Below, in pieces: positions 1 through 5,091 of a stretch of 5,229 nt of DNA. Every line of letters begins with the position of its first letter. Position 1 is the first letter of the stretch. The position numbers were made by a program, and so were the translations under genes. This DNA comes from Gammaproteobacteria bacterium (lineage in GTDB: Bacteria; Pseudomonadota; Gammaproteobacteria; Chromatiales; Chromatiaceae), in NCBI GenBank assembly GCA_006227775.1, contig SBFV01000232.1, positions 1 through 5,229 on the forward strand, in the 5' to 3' direction. The notes under the pieces are model-generated. The model ran no database searches and was not told the DNA's origin. It saw only the letters and a list, made by a program, of their open reading frames with translations.

Positions 1-431
1 TCCACATGCCCCTGACCGGGCGCCTGCGGGAGATGATCCATATCCCCGGGCGTCTGTTCAGCGTCAACGGCGCCACCGCCCGCCTGGTGCCCCGGCTGTT
101 CGCCCGCAACGAGCGGGTCGTCTGCCTCTTCGAGGGCGAGGCCGGACCCTTCGCCGTCATCCTGGTGGGGGCCATCTTCGTCGGGGGCATGGAGACCGTC
201 TGGGCCGGCGAAGTCACTCCCGCCCGGGGTGAACCGCCCCGCCGCCACTATGGGGACGATGAGCCCCTGGACCTGGCGCGGGGGGCGGAGATGGGGCGGT
301 TCAACATGGGCTCCACCGTGATCCTGCTCTTTCCTCCCGGGGCGGTGACCTGGGATGGTGAGCTGGCCCCAGGGGTCGCGCTGCGGATGGGGCAGACCCT
401 CGGCCAACGGCAAATGGCCCACACCCCCTGA
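1..431 (+). CDS. psd: Phosphatidylserine decarboxylase, C-terminal part (5' end outside window)
   Basis: Psd decarboxylates phosphatidylserine to phosphatidylethanolamine at the inner membrane, the last step of that branch of phospholipid synthesis. The reading frame is open from the window edge: the first full codon is His at 3-5, followed by MPL, and the stop is TGA at 429-431. This His appears to match the conserved His of the family's HMP motif, which from memory is catalytic in E. coli Psd. Family blocks seen in order are REMIHIPGRLFSVN, LFARNERVVCLFEGEAGP, ILVGAIFVGGMETVWAG and GRFNMGSTVILLFPPG. The GST at 309-317 is the self-cleavage site: the chain is cut between Gly and Ser and the Ser becomes the pyruvoyl group of the alpha subunit. 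E. coli has LGST where this protein has MGST, a conservative change. The tail ends about 38 residues after that Ser, much shorter than in E. coli. An internal ATG at 6 is not the true start. Confidence 0.95.
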   Translation, partial: HMPLTGRLREMIHIPGRLFSVNGATARLVPRLFARNERVVCLFEGEAGPFAVILVGAIFVGGMETVWAGEVTPARGEPPRRHYGDDEPLDLARGAEMGRFNMGSTVILLFPPGAVTWDGELAPGVALRMGQTLGQRQMAHTP

Positions 432-439
432 TGGCTGCT

Positions 440-507
440 CCCCGCATGGGACTCCCCGCGCAGGGCATGTTCATGGTCCCCAGATGCCGGGCGGGAACCA
501 TGCGGGG
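440..507. terminator. Long imperfect hairpin just after psd
   Basis: A perfect 10-bp inverted repeat has arms CCCCGCATGG (440-449) and CCATGCGGGG (498-507). Inside it lie two further 5-bp pairings: CCCGC 455-459 with GCGGG 491-495, and GGCAT 464-468 with ATGCC 484-488. Together they can fold into one segmented stem. It begins 8 bases after the psd stop, in the gap between convergent genes, so a transcription-end or mRNA 3'-end role is plausible. There is no U-tract on either strand, so it is not a classical intrinsic terminator. Folding was judged by eye. Confidence 0.4.
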
Positions 508-520
508 GGGATAGCGCACG

Positions 521-532
521 GCCTGATCAGGC
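521..532. repeat. 12-bp perfect palindrome
   Basis: GCCTGATCAGGC reads the same on both strands. It sits between the two hairpins of the psd/DUF971 convergent gap. It could be a protein-binding site or chance, and nothing in the context decides. No copy of the full 12-mer was noticed elsewhere in the window. Confidence 0.35.
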
Positions 533-558
533 GTTCACCCTTTGTCTGGTGCCTCGCC

Positions 559-606
559 GGTGAGAGGGATCGCGCCGGCCAGAAGTGGCTGATCCCCACT
601 GTCACC
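559..606. terminator. Imperfect hairpin downstream of the DUF971 gene
   Basis: Three nested pairings are visible: GGTGA 559-563 with TCACC 602-606, GGGATC 566-571 with GATCCC 591-596, and GGCCA 577-581 with TGGCT 586-590 (one G-U pair) closing a GAAG loop. The structure lies 15 bases beyond the stop of the minus-strand DUF971 gene and downstream of psd, so it could end transcripts from both sides. It lacks a clear U-tract. The call rests on pairing and position only. Confidence 0.35.
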
Positions 607-620
607 AGCCCCCGCGAGAT

Positions 621-1040
621 TTAATGCGGCAACAGCGAAGGCGGCTTACCCGCCGCCTTGAGCACCTCGAAGGGGTCCGGCCCCTGCCGCTCGCGCCCGG
701 CGTCACGCAACCGGGACAGGTAATCCAGCCAGAGCGGCTGCCAGCCACGGCCGAGTTTATAGAGGTAGCTCCAGTCGTAGAGCCCCGACTTGTGGCCATC
801 GTCGAAGAAGATCTTCAGGGCATAGCGGCCGATGGGTTGGAGATCCCGGATGTTGACCTGCTCCTTGCCCACTTGGAGCACGGCCTCGTCCGGGCTGTGC
901 CCGCGCACCTCCGCCGAGGGGGAATAGACGCGCAGATACTCCGCCGGAAGGTAAAAACGGGCACCGTCATCGTAGGCGATTTCGAGGACCCGCGACTGCT
1001 GGTGGAGCTGGATATCGGTCGGAAGCGGATGGGATTCCAT
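621..1040 (-). CDS. DUF971 / gamma-butyrobetaine hydroxylase N-terminal-like protein
   Basis: A small soluble protein of 139 residues from ATG 1040, or 143 from an in-frame GTG at 1052. It matches the DUF971 family (Pfam GBBH-like N-terminal domain), which occurs alone in many proteobacteria, at the N-terminus of gamma-butyrobetaine hydroxylase and as a domain of the plant iron-sulfur factor HCF101. Its biochemical role as a stand-alone protein is not known to me. Diagnostic blocks, numbered from ATG 1040, are LRVYSPSAEVRGH (36-48) and IFFDDGHKSGLYDWSYLY (77-94), after an N-terminal segment PTDIQLHQQSRVLEIAYDDG. There is no cysteine at all, so the Cys-bound zinc site of the hydroxylase version cannot form. 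No signal peptide or membrane segment is seen. Neither start has a convincing ribosome binding site; ATG is preferred because it leaves the short N-terminal lead usual for the family. In many gammaproteobacteria this gene follows hslVU, but here it is separated from pgi by a repeat-rich spacer. Confidence 0.9.
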   Translation of the reverse strand: MESHPLPTDIQLHQQSRVLEIAYDDGARFYLPAEYLRVYSPSAEVRGHSPDEAVLQVGKEQVNIRDLQPIGRYALKIFFDDGHKSGLYDWSYLYKLGRGWQPLWLDYLSRLRDAGRERQGPDPFEVLKAAGKPPSLLPH

Positions 1041-1083
1041 AGGATCAGGCACCGTTCAACAACTGGCACGATTGAGCCCCTTT

Positions 1084-1108
1084 CCCCTCGCGGGAGAGGC
1101 GAGAGGGG
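1084..1108. repeat. Short GC hairpin in the DUF971 leader
   Basis: CCCCTCGC (1084-1091) pairs with GCGAG + GGGG (1099-1108), with one bulged A at 1104 and a 7-base loop GGGAGAG. Sequences of this type, with CCCTC and GAGGG arms around a GCGGGAGAG core, are common dispersed intergenic repeats in GC-rich gammaproteobacteria. Only one copy lies in this window, so that identity is a resemblance. If the candidate promoter at 1130-1157 is real, this hairpin would be in the 5' untranslated region of the DUF971 mRNA. Confidence 0.45.
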
Positions 1109-1129
1109 GCAGGCCAGGGAGATAAAGTC

Positions 1130-1157
1130 AATTTATTGTTGAACATTAACATGGTAA
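1130..1157 (-). promoter_or_regulatory. Candidate promoter for the DUF971 gene in an AT-rich patch
   Basis: On the minus strand TTACCA (plus-strand 1152-1157) and TAAATT (plus-strand 1130-1135) are separated by 16 bases. Each matches 4 of 6 positions of the sigma-70 -35 and -10 consensus. The surrounding 1119-1160 is clearly AT-rich in otherwise GC-rich DNA. This would start transcription about 70-80 bases before the DUF971 start codon. The match is weak and the patch could have another role. Confidence 0.3.
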
Positions 1158-1179
1158 CGGAACCGCAATGTCTGACGCC

Positions 1180-1242
1180 GGGACTGAAGACCAGGGATTG
1201 GAGACGGAAGACTCGGGTCTGGGGCCTGGGGCCTGGGGATTG
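1180..1242. repeat. Nine in-phase heptanucleotide repeats
   Basis: Reading in sevens from 1180 gives nine contiguous units with no slip. Six of the nine fit GGGNYTG (units at 1180, 1194, 1215, 1222, 1229 and 1236), and those at 1222 and 1229 are identical (GGGCCTG). The other three (1187, 1201, 1208) are AAGACCA, GAGACGG and AAGACTC, which keep a purine-rich start and the central GAC. The layout resembles the short tandemly repeated heptamers (STRR) known from cyanobacterial intergenic DNA. That is an analogy, not an identification. The array abuts the upstream edge of the longer-period repeat region. Confidence 0.75.
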
Positions 1243-1279
1243 GCGCAGAAATGGGTCAGCTCCGGGAGAAGATCAAGAC

Positions 1280-1480
1280 CGGGCGGGCCCAGCCGCCATC
1301 GCCAACACCTGGCGCAACGGCAGGCGGCGCCAGTCACCCTCTCCAAGATCAGGATCGGGACCCGACGATGACCGTCTCCTGCCCTGTATCAGGAAGAAAA
1401 CCAGGCGGTGCCTGTCACCTCTCTGACTGGGGAACGGCGCCAGGTGACGCCCGTCATCTCTGCTGAATAATGATCAGGAT
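1280..1480. repeat. Degenerate tandem array, period about 40 bases
   Basis: Five units start at 1280, 1321, 1362, 1402 and 1441, giving periods of 41, 41, 40 and 39 bases. Each opens with an 18-base core of consensus CAGGCGGYGCCMGTCACC. By hand alignment the cores at 1321 and 1402 share 16/18 bases, 1321 and 1441 share 14/18, 1280 and 1321 share 13/18, and 1362 and 1402 share 12/18. The second half of the unit is less conserved, but GATCAGGATCGGG is exact in the units at 1321 (1347-1359) and 1441 (1472-1484). Weaker further units may exist near 1243 and 1484. The period is not a multiple of three, which argues against a coding repeat. The units are contiguous and diverged, so this is not a CRISPR array. 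Confidence 0.65.
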
Positions 1481-1501
1481 CGGGTAGGGCGCCCCGCCAT
1501 C

Positions 1502-1540
1502 TCCTGGACCAGGAGCCAGGGCCGGATGACCAGGGTCCAG
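1502..1540 (-). terminator. Terminator-like inverted repeat downstream of pgi
   Basis: Arms CTGGACC (1504-1510) and GGTCCAG (1534-1540) form a perfect 7-bp inverted repeat with a 23-base loop. Overlapping it, TCCTGG-A-CCAGGA (1502-1514) is a 13-base palindrome. Its position, 62-100 bases beyond the pgi stop, suits transcript ending. No U-tract follows on the minus strand, so any terminator function would be Rho-assisted or absent. Confidence 0.3.
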
Positions 1541-1565
1541 AGGTGGGCGTCGGCGGCCAGCCAGT

Positions 1566-1587
1566 CCCGCGCCCGCGCCCGCGCCCG
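1566..1587. repeat. CCCGCG hexamer run (3.7 copies)
   Basis: Three perfect copies of CCCGCG (1566, 1572, 1578) are followed by CCCG, ending 14 bases before the pgi stop triplet (its 3' side). This simple-sequence tract is prone to slippage. It lies outside the coding sequence, so length changes would not alter Pgi. Confidence 0.8.
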
Positions 1588-1601
1588 ACCCCATGATGGC
1601 C

Positions 1602-3245
1602 TCAGACCCGATGGCGCAGGAAGTAGTTCAGCAGGGCCGCCGTCGAGGCATCGTGCCCCTCACCGACCTCGCCCCCCTCCATCTCGCCCAGGATGACCCC
1701 GGCGAGTTGCTTGCCCAGCTCGACCCCCCACTGGTCGAAGGAATTCAGGCCCCAGATGATCCCCTGGACGAAGATACGATGCTCATAGAGGGCGATCAGG
1801 GCACCCAGGGCGCGCGGGTCGATCTGCTCCGCCAGGATCGTATTGGTGGGCCGGTTGCCGGGGAAGGTGCGATGGGGCACCAGGGCCGCGATCCGCTCCG
1901 GGGCCAGCCCCGCCGCCTCCATTTCGGCGCGGGCCTCCGCCGCCGTCCGTCCACGCATCAGGGCCTCGGTCTGGGCGAAGAAGTTGGCCATGAGCTTGGC
2001 CTGGTGATCCCCGATGGGATTGTGGCTGCGGACGGCGGCGATGAAGTCCGCCGGGATCAGTTGGGTGCCCTGGTGGATGAGTTGAAAAAAGGCATGCTGG
2101 CCATCGGTGCCCGGCTCGCCCCACACCACCGGCCCGGTGGTGTAGGTCACCGGCATCCCCGCGCGGGTCACGCCCTTGCCGTTGCTCTCCATGTCCGCCT
2201 GCTGGAGATAGGCCGGCAGATATTTCAGATACTGATCGTAGGGCAGGACGGCATGAGTCCTGGCCCCGGCGAAGTTGGCGTACCAGACGCCGAGCAGGGC
2301 CAGGATGACCGGCACATTGTCCTTGAAGGGCGCGGACTGGAAGTGGTCGTCCATGGCATGGGCACCCTCCAGGAGTTGGCGGAAGCGGTCCATGCCCACC
2401 GCCAGGGCGATGGGAACCCCGATCACCGACCAGAGGGAATAGCGCCCACCCACCCAGTCCCAGAACTGGAACATGTGGCGAGGATCGATGCCGAAGGCCT
2501 TGACCTCGGCGGCGTTGGTGGAGACGGCCACGAAATGGTCCCGCACCGCCGCCGGGTCCCCCAGGTGCTTGACCACCCAGCGGCGGGCGCTCTGGGCGTT
2601 GGTCATGGTCTCCTGGGTGGTGAAGGTCTTGGAGGCGACGATGAACAGGGTCTGATCCGCCTCCAGTTGGCCCAGGGTCTCGCACAGGTGGGTGCCATCG
2701 ACGTTGGAGACGAAGTGGACGCGCAGATCGCTGGTCTGATAGTGGCGCAGGGCCTCGCACACCATCAGGGGACCCAGATTGGAGCCGCCGATGCCGATAT
2801 TGACCACGTCGCGGATGGGCTTGCCGGTGAAACCGCACCAGTCACCGCTCCGCACGGCGGTGACGAAGCGATCGATCTTCTCCAGTTCGGCGTTGATGCC
2901 GGGCATGACGTCCTCACCATCCACCATGATGGGTCGATTGGCGCGGTTCCGCAGGGCGACATGGAGGACGGCGCGGTCCTCGGTATTGTTGAGGTGCTCG
3001 CCGCGGAACATGCGGCGGATCCAGCCACCCAGGTCACGGGCCTCGGCCAGATCGAGCAGCAGGCGCAGGGTCTCGTCGGTGGCGATGTTCTTGGAGAAAT
3101 CCACCAAGAGGTGAGGGGCGCGGCGCGACAGGCGTGCGGCGCGCCCCGGATCGGCGGCGAAGAGCTCACGCATCTGGACTTCGGACATCTGCTTCCAGTG
3201 CGCCTCGAGGGCCTTCCATTGCGGGGTCTCGTTGACTAACGCCAT
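1602..3245 (-). CDS. pgi: Glucose-6-phosphate isomerase
   Basis: Pgi interconverts glucose 6-phosphate and fructose 6-phosphate in the cytoplasm, linking glycolysis and gluconeogenesis to glycogen and cell-wall precursors. The protein is complete at 547 residues (E. coli 549) and aligns end to end. Two SIS sugar-phosphate domains are present. Visible motifs are GIGGSNLGP (151-159) and SKTFTTQETMTNA (205-217) for phosphate binding, the family signature DWVGGRYSLWSVIG (263-276), and the second signature FDQWGVELGK (503-512). Expected catalytic residues are present: Glu353 in MESNGK, His384 in DGQHAFF and Lys512 in ELGKQ. The ATG at 3243-3245 is supported by a good ribosome binding site, CAGGAGT on the minus strand at 3254-3260, 8 bases upstream. 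The next plus-strand gene, glgA, diverges from it, and fructose 6-phosphate entering glycogen synthesis must pass through this enzyme. No frameshift or missing key residue was seen. Confidence 0.97.
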   Translation of the reverse strand: MALVNETPQWKALEAHWKQMSEVQMRELFAADPGRAARLSRRAPHLLVDFSKNIATDETLRLLLDLAEARDLGGWIRRMFRGEHLNNTEDRAVLHVALRNRANRPIMVDGEDVMPGINAELEKIDRFVTAVRSGDWCGFTGKPIRDVVNIGIGGSNLGPLMVCEALRHYQTSDLRVHFVSNVDGTHLCETLGQLEADQTLFIVASKTFTTQETMTNAQSARRWVVKHLGDPAAVRDHFVAVSTNAAEVKAFGIDPRHMFQFWDWVGGRYSLWSVIGVPIALAVGMDRFRQLLEGAHAMDDHFQSAPFKDNVPVILALLGVWYANFAGARTHAVLPYDQYLKYLPAYLQQADMESNGKGVTRAGMPVTYTTGPVVWGEPGTDGQHAFFQLIHQGTQLIPADFIAAVRSHNPIGDHQAKLMANFFAQTEALMRGRTAAEARAEMEAAGLAPERIAALVPHRTFPGNRPTNTILAEQIDPRALGALIALYEHRIFVQGIIWGLNSFDQWGVELGKQLAGVILGEMEGGEVGEGHDASTAALLNYFLRHRV

Positions 3246-3491
3246 GACGGCGGACTCCTGACGGCTGGTGGCGCTCCGCTCGCCCGCAAGACACCGGGCA
3301 CCGCGCAGCGCCGAAGGCGGGCCCAGTTTCCATCCCCGAAAGCTTGCGGCGCGATGACCGCGCGGGCCCTTTTATGCTAGCTTGTGCCCCCTTGCGGGCT
3401 AGGGCGCTGATTCTACCACCAGGCGGCGATCAGGGACGCCTGCCCGCGTGAGCCAGGACGGTCTTCGTCATAATCCCGGCCGGATCGCGTG
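3246..3491. promoter_or_regulatory. Divergent pgi/glgA intergenic control region
   Basis: This 246-base gap must carry the promoters for both pgi (minus) and glgA (plus), unless glgA starts further downstream. The most promoter-like stretch is the T-rich TTTTATGCTAGC (3370-3381), which contains TATGCT as a possible plus-strand -10 (3373-3378). No -35 at 16-18 bases is convincing, because the nearest TTGCGG (3344-3349) is 23 bases away. Inverted repeats around it are GCGCG 3349-3353 with CGCGC 3359-3363, CTAGC 3377-3381 with GCTAG 3398-3402, and AGGCG 3421-3425 with CGCCT 3437-3441. Any of these could be operators. The region is called by position, and no individual site is secure. Confidence 0.4.
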
Positions 3492-5051
3492 ATGTGGTGG
3501 CCCGCCCGGCCCCCCTGGGGTGTCGGGGCCTGGTCTCGCGGGAAAGGCCCAGCATGGGAGCGCCTCGCCATCGACGCCCAATCCTCCACCAGTCGCCGCC
3601 GCATCCTGTTCGCGAGCAGCGAGGCCCATCCCCTCATCAAGACCGGCGGCCTCGCCGACGTGGCCGGGGCATTGCCCGCCGCCCTGCGAGAGATCGGTCA
3701 CGACGCCCGGCTGGTCATCCCCGCTTATCCCCAGGCCCTGCGCCAGTTACGGGAACTCCGGCCCTTGGGCGACATCCGCTTGCCCCTCATGGGGCGCACG
3801 GCACGCATCCTGGGTGGGCGTCTGCCCGACAGCGAGGTGCCGACCTACCTGGTGGAGGCCCCGGAGCACTTCGCTCGCGAGGGCAATCCCTACACGGATA
3901 CCAGCGGCCGTGACTGGGGGGACAACGCCGACCGCTTTATGCTCTTCTGCGAGGCAGTCACCCGGATCGGCCTGGGTTGCCGGGTCCTGGACTGGCGCCC
4001 CGAACTCATTCACGGCAACGACTGGCAAACCGGGCTGGTCCCCGCTCTGCTCCACGGTCAGCCGGACCGCCCCGCCACCGTGTTCACCATCCACAACCTG
4101 GCTTACCAGGGGCTCTTCGACCGCGCCACCTTCGACCGGCTGCACCTCCCCGAGGTCTTCTGGACCCTCCACAGCCTGGAATTCCACAAGCAACTCTCCT
4201 TCATCAAGGGCGGCATCGTCTTCGCCGACCGCGTCAACACCGTCAGCCCCACCTATGCCCAAGAGATCATGACCAAGGAACTGGGCTGCGGCCTGGACGG
4301 TCTGCTGATGGGCCTGGGGCGGCGCTTTTCCGGCATCCTCAACGGCATCGACTACCGCGCCTGGAATCCGGCCGCGGACGGTCATATCCCGCAGCCCTAC
4401 GACGCCGACACTTTCAGCCTCAAGGCGGAGAACAAGCTGGCACTGCAGCGGGAATTCGGCCTGCCGCGCAACGAGGAGGCCCTGGTCTTCGGCCATATCG
4501 GACGCTTGGTCCAGCAGAAAGGGGCGGACCTGATCCTTGGCGTGCTGCCGCGCCTGCTGGCTTACCCCAACACCCAGTTCATCCTCCAGGGCTCCGGGGA
4601 GAAGGCGACCGAAAAGGCCCTGCTGGCCGCCGCCCAGGCCAACGCCGACCGGGTGGGGATCGCGATCGGTTATGACGAGGCCCGGGCTCACCGCATCGAG
4701 GCCGGCTGCGACGCCTTCCTCATGCCCTCACGCTTCGAACCCTGTGGCCTCAATCAGTTGTACAGTCTGCGCTATGGTAGCGTACCCCTGGTGCGCCGCA
4801 CGGGTGGCCTGGCGGACACGGTGATCGATGCCGGTATCCTGGGTATCGCGCAAGGGGAGAGCACCGGCTTCTGCTTCGACCCCCCCACCCGGGAGGGTCT
4901 CTGGGAGGCGATGGAGCGTTGCATCCGACTCTATCGCGAGCACCCCGACCTCTGGCGACAACTGGCCCTCAATGGCATGGCCCAGGACTTCAGTTGGACC
5001 GCCAGCGCCCGCCATTACGAAGAGTTGTACGAACAGGCCCTGGCGGGATAG
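3492..5051 (+). CDS. glgA: Glycogen synthase (ADP-glucose type, GT5)
   Basis: GlgA transfers glucose from ADP-glucose to the non-reducing ends of alpha-1,4-glucan in the cytoplasm, the chain-lengthening step of glycogen synthesis. From ATG 3492 it has 519 residues (E. coli 477). The starch-synthase catalytic domain spans roughly 36-270 and the GT1-like domain roughly 325-490. Motifs are KTGGLADV (50-57, ADP-glucose Lys), HGNDWQTGL (174-182), HNLAYQGLF (from His201), SFIKGG (236-241), ILNGID, RLVQQKG (Arg338, Lys343), PSRFEPCGLNQ (Glu416, Cys418) and RRTGGLADT (435-443). These match the E. coli catalytic and substrate residues. Homology begins at about residue 36 (RRRILFASSEAHPLIK). The preceding 35 residues (Trp/Pro/Gly/Arg-rich) are not typical, yet no in-frame ATG, GTG or TTG lies between 3492 and that point; GTG 3489 is the only alternative nearby. 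The ribosome binding site before 3492 is weak, so the N-terminus is uncertain. It converges on the malate dehydrogenase gene 40 bases downstream. Confidence 0.95.
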   Translation: MWWPARPPWGVGAWSRGKGPAWERLAIDAQSSTSRRRILFASSEAHPLIKTGGLADVAGALPAALREIGHDARLVIPAYPQALRQLRELRPLGDIRLPLMGRTARILGGRLPDSEVPTYLVEAPEHFAREGNPYTDTSGRDWGDNADRFMLFCEAVTRIGLGCRVLDWRPELIHGNDWQTGLVPALLHGQPDRPATVFTIHNLAYQGLFDRATFDRLHLPEVFWTLHSLEFHKQLSFIKGGIVFADRVNTVSPTYAQEIMTKELGCGLDGLLMGLGRRFSGILNGIDYRAWNPAADGHIPQPYDADTFSLKAENKLALQREFGLPRNEEALVFGHIGRLVQQKGADLILGVLPRLLAYPNTQFILQGSGEKATEKALLAAAQANADRVGIAIGYDEARAHRIEAGCDAFLMPSRFEPCGLNQLYSLRYGSVPLVRRTGGLADTVIDAGILGIAQGESTGFCFDPPTREGLWEAMERCIRLYREHPDLWRQLALNGMAQDFSWTASARHYEELYEQALAG

Positions 5052-5064
5052 GCCGGCCAGGGCC
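5036..5064. terminator. Strong inverted repeat across the glgA stop codon
   Basis: GGCCCTGGC (5036-5044) and GCCAGGGCC (5056-5064) form a perfect 9-bp GC-rich stem with an 11-base loop that contains the TAG stop (5049-5051). It lies between convergent glgA and mdh and could act on transcripts from both sides. No run of T follows on either strand, so it is terminator-like rather than a classical intrinsic terminator. Confidence 0.45.
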
Positions 5065-5091
5065 GCGCTGAGGGTCAGAAAGGGGGCGGGA

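Larger units (their letters stand above)
1053..1601. other. Repeat-rich non-coding spacer between DUF971 gene and pgi
   Basis: About 550 bases carry no credible gene: the short open frames here have no family motif and run through repeat periods that are not multiples of three. The spacer holds, from low to high coordinate, a short hairpin, an AT-rich patch, a heptanucleotide array, a degenerate array of about 40-base units, a terminator-like inverted repeat and a hexamer run, each listed separately. Both flanking genes read on the minus strand, so the spacer is the pgi 3' side and the DUF971 5' side. Confidence 0.8.

Noticed and set aside
585..1142. 185-codon plus-strand open frame opposite the DUF971 gene
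   Set aside because: The DUF971 protein on the other strand carries clear family motifs. This frame is its antisense shadow and ends in the non-coding spacer.
1136..1466. Several short open frames (66-96 codons) over the repeat spacer
   Set aside because: They overlap one another on both strands, run through repeat periods of 7 and about 40 bases, and show no motif or ribosome binding site.
1280..1500. Possible CRISPR array
   Set aside because: The repeated cores are only 12-16/18 identical to each other, units are contiguous with partly related 'spacers', and no cas gene is present in the window.
1593..3239. 548-codon open frame on the plus strand, antisense to the whole of pgi
   Set aside because: pgi on the opposite strand is an unambiguous full-length enzyme. 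The antisense frame has no family motif and is the expected mirror of GC-rich codon use.
3370..3402. tRNA or small structured RNA around the CTAGC/GCTAG dyad upstream of glgA
   Set aside because: Only a 5-bp dyad with a small inner stem is visible. No cloverleaf arms, T-loop motif or riboswitch consensus could be matched.
3747..4691. 314-codon minus-strand open frame inside glgA
   Set aside because: Shadow of glgA codon bias: Val/Gly/Gln/Asp-rich with no recognisable domain, and fully covered by a certain gene.
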